From NCBI RefSeq assembly GCF_001189295.1, contig NZ_CP012159.1, positions 5,720,525-5,784,524 of the forward strand: a stretch of DNA of 64,000 nt, in the 5' to 3' direction. The DNA is from Chondromyces crocatus (GTDB lineage: Bacteria > Myxococcota_A > Polyangia > Polyangiales > Polyangiaceae). Positions 47,067 to 55,992 of the stretch are shown here, piece after piece (position 1 is the first letter of the stretch; each line of letters opens with the position of its first letter). The translations under genes and the position numbers were made by a program. A model generated the notes under the pieces. That model did not search any database. It was given only the letters and a program-made list of their open reading frames with translations, and was not told the DNA's origin.

Positions 47067-48116
47067 GTCGTTCCTCTCCTTTCCCCTCAGGTGTCATGGT
47101 TCCAGCGAGTGAAATTGCGAGCGGAGGCTCTCCGAGATGTCTGGACCGGCTTTCCTTGCGCGATGTTCTTTCGTCTCCTCACGGACGCTTCGCGCCCCGT
47201 CGACGCGATGACCAAGGTGGATTGCTGTCGCGCATGTGCGGTCATCGCCGTTGTCGATGAATGCATCGTCATCCTTCGTCGATGTGAACCTCGGCGTAGC
47301 GCCGTTCTCGACTCCGCTGCCGAGGAGACGACGCCACGAATCTCACACAGTGGGCGCTGTGAATGCTGACGATCGGCTACGGAGCCGCCGCACGTCAGGT
47401 GGTCGATCTCTGATGTTCACTGGGTTCACGATGGCGGTGCATCAATGTGCGCGGCGCGGTAGCGATGCTCACATGTTCTGACCGGTAGGGTCCGCTGAAT
47501 CGACCGTCAATGCGATCGACGAACAGAATGGTGAGCGCGCCGTCGGGTGGTCTTCGCGTGGTGATGGGCAGCAGACCCTGACTCATGAGGGGGAAAACGA
47601 ATCAGGGCGGCAGAGATCGGGAGGCGTGCGGTGACACCTCGACCCATCCAAGTGAGCCGTCTACGGTGAGACTTTCGGAGAAATTCAGGCTCATCTGTCC
47701 GTCTTCGATTGATCAATGCAGGGCTCCTCGAGCGACCGATTGGATGTTGTTGCATTCGTCGTCGCCTGTCATGACGGTGCTCAATGGCACCTCGACAGGG
47801 CAGTCGAGACCAATGGAGGCCTCGGGAGAGGCCAAGTTCGGTAACCCTGTAATGCTCCTGGAGGCTCTGGGTCTCCATCCTTCGATCCCTCACCGTCGGA
47901 CCGTCGGTGATGGCCTGGGTCGTCGAAGACGGCTCTGTCGCTTGGCGCCGATGGCGGTGAGCCGTCCGGAGCCGCGGTGTTCATCCTGGGAGCGAGCGCA
48001 GGATCGTGACCCATTGCGTGGGGTGGTGAGGAGCGCCTGGCGACGTCGCCCCGAGGGGGCCGCTGGCGCTGAGCGGTGAAGGGAGCGGGATCGCGCTCGC
48101 ATCGAGGTTGCCCTCC
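47067..48116. other. 1-kb gap between A-T-R genes, visibly lower GC
   Basis: About 1,050 bp separate the two A-T-R genes, and much of it (47067-47900) is visibly less GC-rich than the surrounding DNA. Short ORFs at 47395-47586, 47507-47893 and 47585-48079 lack ribosome-binding sites and recognisable patterns; I do not call them. The gap may hold regulatory sequence or the remains of a lost gene. Confidence 0.5.
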
Positions 48117-51100
48117 TCAGGCGGGCGTGAGGGTCGCCACCCGGCCTCGTCCGGGGGGCGCGGTGTCCTCCGACGTGCTGGTCTCTGAGCGGCCTCCGAG
48201 GACGCGCCTTGGCTGCGCCGGAGGAAGGGAGCCACTTCGGACCAGCTGGGCCAGGTAGGTGCGCACGTCGGCCAGCTCCAGCGGTGGGCACGGGAGCCCG
48301 CTCGAGGCGAGCGCCGTCCGGGTGTTCGTATCGTCATGGGCGGGCGTCCCCTCCCAGAGCTGCAACCGGGAGCGGCCGTCGTGGACCTGCTCGATGAGCA
48401 TGGGCAGGAAAGGGAGCAAGGGATGAGCGGGGAGGGGCTCGATGAGGCGTGTGACCCGCTCGAGCCATTCCGCATACGGGAGCCGCTCGAGCGGATGGCC
48501 CATCTCGGCGGCCAGCTCGAAGAACTGGAGAAGATCGACGCTCTTTCGCGCTGGCGGGACCAGATGGTAGACGCCTCCCCACCCGGAAGGGTCGCGTGAG
48601 ATCGCCGTGATCGCTGCGCTGACCTGGTCCACGGAGACGAAGAGCTGTCGCATCCGTGGCAGATCCGGGACGCACCCCGCCTCGATGCAGCCCCCGAGCA
48701 GACGAAAGACGAAGGCGTTCGGATGGGCGACGCCCCTGGAAGCGTCGCCCAGGATCGATCCGGGACGATAGACGCTGACCGGCAAGCCGCGCTGGCGTGC
48801 GGCGACGATCAGCTTCTCCGCGACCCACTGGCTCTGCTGGGAGCCCGTCCCAACGCTCAGAATCGGCGCGCCCAGGTCGAGGTCATCGCCCTCGCGGAGA
48901 AGGGAGAGCCCCTTGAAGTAGCCGACCGGACCGAAGACGCTGTGCGTGGAGACGTGATGAAATGGCTTGAGCTTGCTGGTGCACGAGAGCCTCAGAAGCT
49001 CCTGCGTTCCGCCGACGATGCGTGCACGTTGCAGGAAGTACGGCTCGAGATGATCCCCCTCGGCACCGCAGTGGTAGATCGCGTCGATCTTCCAGGACAG
49101 CTCGTCGAGCTGCTCCGCGTCGAGACCCAGCCGAAACCCCGACAGGCTGCCGGGAACGGGCACGATGCGGCTCCTGTAGCTCGGGGACCAGAGATCGTGC
49201 TCGTCGAGGGCCTCCTCGATGAGGTGCAGCCCGTGCGCGGCGTCGGTGGCGCGGATGAGGCAATGGATCTCCGCGTCGGTGTTTTTCACCAGATCCCGCA
49301 GCAAGAAGGCCCCGAGATACCCCGTCGCTCCCGTCAGGAAGATGCACTTGGCCATGGCGGCGGGGGGGCGGACACCCGGCACCGGGCGGATGTGCGGATC
49401 GAGCCGGGCATGGTGGGTGAGAAGCCCGCCCGTCATCGACGGGACCTTCCGGGGGCTGCGCTGCTCGTCGTCCACGCGCCTGGCGAGGTGTTCGAGCGTC
49501 GGGGACGTGTAGATCGACTCGCAGGGGAGGGTAGTCCCGAACTCCTTCCGGATACGGAGCCAGAGACGCGCAGCCATCGTGGCGTCGCCCCCCAGGGTGA
49601 AGAAGGCGTCCTGGCGAAAGACGGGCTCGACGCCCAAGAGTTCTCGCCACAACCTGGCCAGGCGCTGTTCGGTGCGGGTCCTGGGGAGTTCGCTCTCTCC
49701 CTCGATGCCTCGAGGCTTCCAGCGATGGTGGGAGGGGGCAGATGACGATAACGCGTCGATATCACCGCCTCGTGTCCCTCGACCCGGCGCGCGCTCTTGT
49801 CCCGGTGGTTCGGACGAGCTGGAGGAGCGACCGAGGAGCTCGATGGTGCCATCGGGTAACGACCGCGCGTGGTCCCCGGTCCGGTACATGCGCCCTCCGG
49901 GCCTGGTCGAGAACGGATCGGGGGAAAAGCACCTCGCCGTGAGCGACGGCTCGCGTACGGAAGCCAGGCCTGGACCGTCTCCCGTCAGATAGAGCTCTCC
50001 TGGAATGCCAGCCGGTGCGACCTGGAGGTCCTCGTCGAGCACATAGGCGCGCCGATCGAACAGGGGCTCGACGCGGGGGAGGTCTCGTGGACCGCTGGGG
50101 GAGCCGAGGAGGCTGCACGCCGTCGAGAGCATCGTGGCAGCGGGTCCGTAGCCATTCAGGAGCCGCTTCGGCGCACCACGTCGCAGCACGGCCTGAGCCG
50201 CGGGCGGTGCGAGCGGCGCGCCGTTGATGACCAGGAGGGTGACCTCGTCGAACGCCTCGGGGGCCTGCGCGGAGAGGGCGTGGAAGCGCGCCGTCGACAG
50301 GAACATCACCGAGATCGCTGCCGCTCGCACGGCGTCGCGGAACGCCGTCGCGGACAGGAGCGTCTCCTGAGGCATGACCACGAGCCGCGCGCCCTGAAGG
50401 AGCGCTCCCCAGCGCTCGAGGAGGAAGGCATCGTGATGAGGGGGCGACGCGAGCATCACCCGATCGTGGCGTCCCAGCCCGGACGCGCGCGCTTCGCTCA
50501 CGAGCCGAAGGATGGCGCGATGAGACACCGCGACCCCCCGCGGGCTGCCTGCCGCGCCCGGGGAGAACATCACGCAGGCAGGGTTGTCGATGTGACCTGG
50601 AACGAAGACGCTCGCCGCGGTCGTCGGATCGTCGTCGGGAGGGATGCCATGCCGGCTGAACTCGGCCAGGTACCCCGGGTCGACGACGCCATGGTACCCC
50701 TCGAAATACGAGGGCATCGGATGACCGCTGGTCGAGAGCAGCACCTTCGCCTCCACCTGATCGACCATGTGGCGGAGCCGCTCCTCGGGCTCCGAGGGAT
50801 CGAGCGGTACGTGGACCCCACCGGCGACGAGGATCCCCACGATGCCGATGATCTCGGCGATCGAGCGGTCCGCGAGCAGCGCGACCGGCACGCCGGGGCC
50901 CACCTCGAGACGGCGCAGCTCGTCGGCGAGACAGGTCGCGCGGTGCCTCAGCTCGCGGTAGGTGATCGTCTGCCCTTCGAGCTCGACGGCCACGGCGTCT
51001 GGCGTGCGCGCGGCCTGCGCCTCGAAGAGCGCGCCGAGCGTCGCCGTGGCGCGCTCCTCCTCCAGCCCTGCGTCTCGGTCCTCCAGAGACTCGACGCACC

Positions 51101-51122
51101 CCAACCCCGAGCCCAACCGCAT
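48117..51122 (-). CDS. Catalytically degenerate A-T-R paralog (pseudoenzyme)
   Basis: 1,001 residues, one uninterrupted frame, clearly related to the A-T-R protein encoded at 43749-47066. Every active site is altered. A3 reads SPGAAGSPRG (TSGSTGRPKG in the partner); A5 reads NGYGPAATM, losing the TE pair; A8 to A10 with the catalytic Lys are gone, replaced by about 50 residues rich in Ser, Gly and Pro (433-482). The carrier reads LGGDAT, with Ala514 in place of the phosphopantetheine Ser. In the reductase, GATGYLG remains, but the catalytic Tyr and Lys are Ser761 and Gln765 (GSQQSQW against GYSQSKW). The ATG at 51122 has a strong GAGGAGG upstream. A non-catalytic partner or a decaying gene; see findings. 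Confidence 0.85.
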   Translation of the reverse strand: MRLGSGLGCVESLEDRDAGLEEERATATLGALFEAQAARTPDAVAVELEGQTITYRELRHRATCLADELRRLEVGPGVPVALLADRSIAEIIGIVGILVAGGVHVPLDPSEPEERLRHMVDQVEAKVLLSTSGHPMPSYFEGYHGVVDPGYLAEFSRHGIPPDDDPTTAASVFVPGHIDNPACVMFSPGAAGSPRGVAVSHRAILRLVSEARASGLGRHDRVMLASPPHHDAFLLERWGALLQGARLVVMPQETLLSATAFRDAVRAAAISVMFLSTARFHALSAQAPEAFDEVTLLVINGAPLAPPAAQAVLRRGAPKRLLNGYGPAATMLSTACSLLGSPSGPRDLPRVEPLFDRRAYVLDEDLQVAPAGIPGELYLTGDGPGLASVREPSLTARCFSPDPFSTRPGGRMYRTGDHARSLPDGTIELLGRSSSSSEPPGQERAPGRGTRGGDIDALSSSAPSHHRWKPRGIEGESELPRTRTEQRLARLWRELLGVEPVFRQDAFFTLGGDATMAARLWLRIRKEFGTTLPCESIYTSPTLEHLARRVDDEQRSPRKVPSMTGGLLTHHARLDPHIRPVPGVRPPAAMAKCIFLTGATGYLGAFLLRDLVKNTDAEIHCLIRATDAAHGLHLIEEALDEHDLWSPSYRSRIVPVPGSLSGFRLGLDAEQLDELSWKIDAIYHCGAEGDHLEPYFLQRARIVGGTQELLRLSCTSKLKPFHHVSTHSVFGPVGYFKGLSLLREGDDLDLGAPILSVGTGSQQSQWVAEKLIVAARQRGLPVSVYRPGSILGDASRGVAHPNAFVFRLLGGCIEAGCVPDLPRMRQLFVSVDQVSAAITAISRDPSGWGGVYHLVPPARKSVDLLQFFELAAEMGHPLERLPYAEWLERVTRLIEPLPAHPLLPFLPMLIEQVHDGRSRLQLWEGTPAHDDTNTRTALASSGLPCPPLELADVRTYLAQLVRSGSLPPAQPRRVLGGRSETSTSEDTAPPGRGRVATLTPA

Positions 51123-51296
51123 GCGGCTTCCCCCCTCCTCGTGACCTCTGTCGAGCGCGAGCGCGTCCCTCGACACCAGCGGGTGCCGGGGGTGGATTTC
51201 TCTTCCTGCGACGACCTCGGCGGGCGTGGGGATTCCCCGGTGACGTCTTCTGTTCGAAGCGCACTGGCTCCGCTAAAGCCACCCCACACCCCAGGC

Positions 51297-51310
51297 GCCG
51301 GCATGCCGGC
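51297..51310. promoter_or_regulatory. 14-bp perfect palindrome upstream of the degenerate A-T-R gene
   Basis: GCCGGCATGCCGGC is a perfect 14-bp palindrome centred 181 bases before the ATG at 51122. The 445-bp gap 51123-51567 otherwise has no supported gene. It could bind a dimeric regulator; GC-rich palindromes also arise by chance in this genome. Confidence 0.4.
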
Positions 51311-51567
51311 ACCTGGCTCAGGTCGTAGGGAAGGGAACAGACCTCGTCAACGGTTCGTCGAGGGTTTGGTGGATGAAGCTGTCGGCGGGGACGTCAGGCG
51401 CGGAGCGGAATTTCCAGATGTCCCCGCCTCTCGTGCCGTTGCGGCGCGCCTCGCCTGGGCGCCGTGAACCGCGAAGAGAGCAGGGGAAGCGACAGGAAGG
51501 GGCTGGAGGCGGGGAGGGCTGCCGATGAGGCTGGCTCGGCTTCGTGGGGGACGACCGGCTGGAGGCT

Positions 51568-52575
51568 TCAGCCCATGAGGCCTTCGGCGATCTGTACCGC
51601 GTTCAACGCGGCGCCTTTGCGCAGGTTGTCGGCGACGACGAACAGGTTGATCGCGCCAGGGACGCCGAGGTCGTCGCGCACACGGCCCACGAACACGTCA
51701 TCGCTGCCCACCGCGTGGATCGGCTGCGGGTGGCGCCCAGGCGCGTACGGCTCGTCGAACAGCTTCACCCCGGGGGCGGATGCGAGCAACCGCCGCGCCT
51801 CGACCGCGTCCATCGGCCGGTGGAACTGCACGTGGATCGCCTCGCTGTGGCCCGTCACCACCGGCACGCGCACCGTCGTCGGCGACACGGCGATGCCGTC
51901 GTCACTGAGGATCTTGCGCGTCTCGTTCACCATCTTCAGCTCCTCCTCCGAGTAATCGGAGCCAGGGCTCGCCTTCCAGTCCATGAGCACGTTGAGCGCG
52001 AGCTGGCCCGGAAGGATCGCGGCGGGGGGCGGGCTGCCGTTCGCCAGGGCGTGGTTCTGGGCGAGCAGCTCTTCCATCGCTGCGTGCCCCTTCCCGCTCG
52101 CCGCCTGGTAGGTCGACACCACGATGTGCCGGATGCGTGCGGCATCGTGCAGCGGCTTCAGCGCCACCAGCATCTGGATGGTGCTGCAGTTCGGGTTGGC
52201 GATGATCCCTCGCGGGCGCTTCGCCGCCGCGTGCATGTTCACCTCGGGGACCACCAGCGGCACGTCGGGATCCATCCGCCATGCGCTGGAGTTGTCGATC
52301 ACCACCGCGCCATGCGCTGCCGCGGCAGGCCCGAGCTCACGCGCCGTGGTCGCGCCCGCGCTGAACAGCGCATAGCTCACGCCGGCGAAGGCCTCGGGCG
52401 ACGCCGTCTGCACCTCGATCTCTCCACCGGCAAAGGGCAGGCGCCGGCCTGCCGATCGCGGTGAAGCGAGCGCCAGCACCCGGCTCGCCGGGAACCTCCG
52501 CGCCTCCAGGGTTCGCAACATCTCCCGACCGACCACGCCGGTCGCCCCCACAACTGCTACGACGCAGGACATCAT
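51568..52575 (-). CDS. asd: Aspartate-semialdehyde dehydrogenase
   Basis: 335 residues, normal length. The NADP motif VVGATGVVGREML (8-20), catalytic Cys130 in NPNCSTIQ and His243 in VVTGHSEA are all present. It reduces aspartyl phosphate to aspartate semialdehyde, the branch point to lysine, threonine, methionine and diaminopimelate. ATG codons at 52575 and 52572 are adjacent, and either may start the protein; no strong ribosome-binding site precedes them. It is divergent from the large lipoprotein gene with only 67 bases between. Confidence 0.97.
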   Translation of the reverse strand: MMSCVVAVVGATGVVGREMLRTLEARRFPASRVLALASPRSAGRRLPFAGGEIEVQTASPEAFAGVSYALFSAGATTARELGPAAAAHGAVVIDNSSAWRMDPDVPLVVPEVNMHAAAKRPRGIIANPNCSTIQMLVALKPLHDAARIRHIVVSTYQAASGKGHAAMEELLAQNHALANGSPPPAAILPGQLALNVLMDWKASPGSDYSEEELKMVNETRKILSDDGIAVSPTTVRVPVVTGHSEAIHVQFHRPMDAVEARRLLASAPGVKLFDEPYAPGRHPQPIHAVGSDDVFVGRVRDDLGVPGAINLFVVADNLRKGAALNAVQIAEGLMG

Positions 52576-52642
52576 GGGCTTCTATCGCCGGGCAGGCATC
52601 CGGGCAAGTCTGGGGCAGCGCCAGGCGTGCGGGCGGAGTAGC

Positions 52643-55600
52643 ATGGTCGCAGGCATGATCGAGCGGACGGAGTCGATCCGACGGAGACGGGGTAGCGCAG
52701 GGGTCCTGGTGGTGCTGGCGGCGCTCTCGGTGCGCTGTGGCGGTGCGCCGCCCACCCCTTCCGCCGACGCTGCGCAGCGCAGCGGTTCGGGATCGCCCGG
52801 TGCGGCCAGCGTCGCCGCGCGCTCGCAAGGATCGAACGTGACCGCGGACACGGGCGCTGCAGCGAAGGAGGTCGCCCGGGAGAAGCGCCGCAGCTTCGTC
52901 ACCCCCTCGAAGCTCCTGCCGGATCTCGTCGGCCAAGGCGGCGTGGTCGCCCTCGAAGACGGGCACCGACGCACGCTCGTCGATCGCATGCGGATCATCG
53001 CGCACGAGGACGGCTCGCTGGAGCGCGCTGCGGAGCTGCTCCCCCACGGCCAGGTCACCTCGCAGCGTCTGCCCTCCCGCCTCGGCGGCGGTTTCCTGTT
53101 TCACGCGGCCAGCCGCGGCGGCACGCAGATCTGGCGCTCCAGCAGCTGGCTCGGAAAGCTCGAGCCCGTGGCCCAGCTCTCCTCCGAGGCGAGCGACGTG
53201 ATCCCGGGCTTCGATCGCCTCTACGTGCGCCTCTCCCAGAACAACCGCCTGCTCGCGGTGGATGTACAGAGCGGCGAAGCCCTGCCCCTGGGTCCGCTCC
53301 CGCTCTCGGGCGCCTACGGGCAGATCGTGTTCGCCGACGGCTGGCGTGCCGTCGTGGAGGCCGACCTGCAAGGCCTGCTCGCCACGTTCGACGCCGGCAC
53401 GACCTGGCGCCCGGTCCGCGTCGAGCAGCGCCCGAGCAGCCTCGGGATCATCGGCGGCGACCCGGCGCTGATGATCCGCGACGGCTACTACGTCATCGAC
53501 GCGCGCGGCAACGTCACCCTCCGGACGCACGCGAAGTCGGGTGAGCCGCAGGACGAGGACGAGCTGCCCACGCGACCCCCGAGCCCGCTGGGGCGACGGC
53601 CGCTGCGCGCTGCCATCGAGGATGGCTGGCCCGACGGCGACGGGACGGCCGTCGTCGCCCGTGGTGGCGTGCTGGCCCGCGTATCCCTTGCCGACGGCGC
53701 GGTGCTCGCGCTCGCGCAGGACGCCTACCGCGAGCGCCAGGCCTCCTGCCACGCGGTGCGCCTCGGCAACACGAAGAGCGCCACGAGCGCGACGAAGGAG
53801 CGAAGCGCGAAGGCCTCCTCGAACCCCGACGGGACCGCCGTGGCGAAGGGGAGCGCCGGCTCGCCGCAGGGCTCAGGCGAGGCCTTCCACGAGGAAAGTT
53901 TCGGATTCATCTGCGGTGAGCGGGACGGCGCGACCATCATCTACGAATTCCGGGCGCCCCTCGCCATGCGCGAGCTCCACCGCTTCCAGCGACCCCGGTT
54001 CGTCGCGTCCAGCGGCAACGGCTCCCTCGTCGTGCGCGGCCCGTGTGGTGACGAGGCGCCGCAGCCCGGCATGCGGACGTACTGCGTGCTCGTGCCCGAC
54101 GACGACGGGGGCCTGAAGAGCCGCGAGATCCGGGTCAAGGCCGCCAGCCAGGACATCGGCGTCGAGCGGGTGGTCGCGCTAGCGGATGGCCGGGTGGTGG
54201 TCCTGGTCCCGCCGCGCACCGGCATTGCTGGCCAGATCACCCTCCTCGAGGGCAACGAGGCCGTCACCCGGCCGCTGGCGCTGCCCGCGAAGCCGCGCGG
54301 CGCCGTGCGCGAGCTGCGGCGTGGGATGTGGCTGGAGGGCTTCGAGGAGCGAGAGCCCGGCGTGATCGGCGGCTGGATCGAGGCTGGAGGGCCGATCGTG
54401 GGGGTGGAGATCACCGTGGCCGACGGTCGGGTCAAGGCCGGAGAGCCGCGGCACGATCCCACCGGTGCGATCCTGGCCGGACGCTTCGCGGTGTCGCTCG
54501 GCGAAGGGGACGTCGCCGCCGAGTCCACCGACGGCGGGATGACCTGGCAGACCCTCGAAGTCCCCGAGCGCGCGCACACTCCTGGTGCCTCCCCCACGCG
54601 CGCCTGCGGTCCCGCCGGCTGCGTGTTCAAGGGGTGGATGCGGGTCGGCTGGGGCCCCCCTGCGCACCCTGACGATCTGGAGCCCGCGAAGACCCCGCCG
54701 ACCCTCTACACGCCCCTCCGCACCTCGCCCTCGCTGTCGCTGTCGTGTACGCCGGTCGGCGCCTCGACGCCGCCGCTCCCCGAGAAGCCTGCTCCGACGC
54801 CGCCTTCGGGTGGGCGGGGCCAACGCCCCCCGCACCCTCGTCCTTCCTTCCGACCAATCGTCCCCGCGCGCCCCGGCGAGCTGACCCCGACCGCTTGGTC
54901 CCCCTTCCGGAACACGCTGGCGCCGCCGCTGAGCGCCGACGAGATCGGCTTCGACAACGGCGCGCCGTTCGACATCGTCTCCTTGCGCGCCTACGTGTGG
55001 GGCAAGAAGGGCGCGGACTGGGGACGCGCAGGGCGCTGGATGGTCCGGTTCGACGACCGCTTCGACCCGGCGGGCGGCGTGCGATCGAGCGCCGTGAGCA
55101 CATCTCCCTGGCCGGACGAGACTGCAGCCGCGGAGGGCATGGGTGGCTCCGCGTACGGCGTGACCACCTGGGGGGGCTTCCTGGATCCTGGCGGGCGCGC
55201 CGCGATGGTCCAGGTCTGCCGTGGTGCCGGCTGTGATCTCTTCGCCGTGGTCGACGGTCAGCCGATCCTCCAGCTCCGCGACGGCGCCGGGCGCACGGGC
55301 GGCTTCCTGCGACCGCTCCCCCACAGCGCCGTGCGCGCGGGAGAGACCTGGTTCTTCCTCACCCCCTCGCCTGGCCAGGACGCCCTCGCCCTCTGGCGGG
55401 CCGACCTGGGCGCCGCGCGTCTCTTCGGCACCTACGACCGACCCGCGCGCTCCAGCTACTCCTCCGAGCCGCCGCGCCTCGTGCGGCGCGCCTCGGGCAG
55501 CGCCGTCGGCCTGATGGTGGCGACTGCGCCCGAGCCGGGGACGCGCACGGGCACGTGGGTCGTGCTCCCGGTCGACCCCACGAGCGGGACCCTCGGCGAG

Positions 55601-55978
55601 GCGATTGCCCTCGGCCGCAAGGACCTCTCCGACATGCAGGTGCGCGCCTGCGCCCCCGGCCAGGACGGCTGGGTGCTCGACGCCGGCCTCGAAGCTGGCC
55701 CCATCGTCGAACTGGGGGGCTCCCACGGCGCCATCGAGGGGACCGAGCTCCGCCTCCGCCTCGACCCCGGCACCGCCTGCGTGGACGCCGTCTCGCTGAA
55801 GCTCCAGGCGGCCTATGCGCGGGACGCGAAGGGAGGCACGCCGACCGCGAAGGCCAGCCCCTCCACGCCGAGCGCCGCGCCTGCCGATCTGCGCATCCCC
55901 CTCGCCGCGACGGAGCGGCTCACCGGCAAACGCTGGGGCTTCCGCTGCGAAGCGAGCGGGCCGATGGTCGTGCGCTGA
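52643..55978 (+). CDS. Large exported protein with propeller-like repeats
   Basis: 1,111 residues. An N-terminal hydrophobic segment (GVLVVLAALSVRC) looks like a lipoprotein signal, but Arg at -1 is not accepted by the usual lipobox, so lipidation is uncertain. The rest alternates short beta-rich segments with GG/DG turns and sentences such as FDAGTTWRPVRV and ESTDGGMTWQTLEV, which resemble BNR/Asp-box turns (S-x-D-x-G-x-T-W). A beta-propeller is likely. A Pro-rich linker (about 700-745) divides the protein in two. GGAG lies four bases before the ATG. It is divergent from asd. Function unknown; surface sensing or binding is possible. Confidence 0.65.
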   Translation: MVAGMIERTESIRRRRGSAGVLVVLAALSVRCGGAPPTPSADAAQRSGSGSPGAASVAARSQGSNVTADTGAAAKEVAREKRRSFVTPSKLLPDLVGQGGVVALEDGHRRTLVDRMRIIAHEDGSLERAAELLPHGQVTSQRLPSRLGGGFLFHAASRGGTQIWRSSSWLGKLEPVAQLSSEASDVIPGFDRLYVRLSQNNRLLAVDVQSGEALPLGPLPLSGAYGQIVFADGWRAVVEADLQGLLATFDAGTTWRPVRVEQRPSSLGIIGGDPALMIRDGYYVIDARGNVTLRTHAKSGEPQDEDELPTRPPSPLGRRPLRAAIEDGWPDGDGTAVVARGGVLARVSLADGAVLALAQDAYRERQASCHAVRLGNTKSATSATKERSAKASSNPDGTAVAKGSAGSPQGSGEAFHEESFGFICGERDGATIIYEFRAPLAMRELHRFQRPRFVASSGNGSLVVRGPCGDEAPQPGMRTYCVLVPDDDGGLKSREIRVKAASQDIGVERVVALADGRVVVLVPPRTGIAGQITLLEGNEAVTRPLALPAKPRGAVRELRRGMWLEGFEEREPGVIGGWIEAGGPIVGVEITVADGRVKAGEPRHDPTGAILAGRFAVSLGEGDVAAESTDGGMTWQTLEVPERAHTPGASPTRACGPAGCVFKGWMRVGWGPPAHPDDLEPAKTPPTLYTPLRTSPSLSLSCTPVGASTPPLPEKPAPTPPSGGRGQRPPHPRPSFRPIVPARPGELTPTAWSPFRNTLAPPLSADEIGFDNGAPFDIVSLRAYVWGKKGADWGRAGRWMVRFDDRFDPAGGVRSSAVSTSPWPDETAAAEGMGGSAYGVTTWGGFLDPGGRAAMVQVCRGAGCDLFAVVDGQPILQLRDGAGRTGGFLRPLPHSAVRAGETWFFLTPSPGQDALALWRADLGAARLFGTYDRPARSSYSSEPPRLVRRASGSAVGLMVATAPEPGTRTGTWVVLPVDPTSGTLGEAIALGRKDLSDMQVRACAPGQDGWVLDAGLEAGPIVELGGSHGAIEGTELRLRLDPGTACVDAVSLKLQAAYARDAKGGTPTAKASPSTPSAAPADLRIPLAATERLTGKRWGFRCEASGPMVVR

Positions 55979-55992
55979 CGGGGCGGCGGGCC

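Noticed and set aside
47395-48079. Short ORFs in the gap between the A-T-R genes (47395-47586 minus, 47507-47893 minus, 47585-48079 plus)
   Set aside because: They lack ribosome-binding sites and protein-like patterns and overlap each other.
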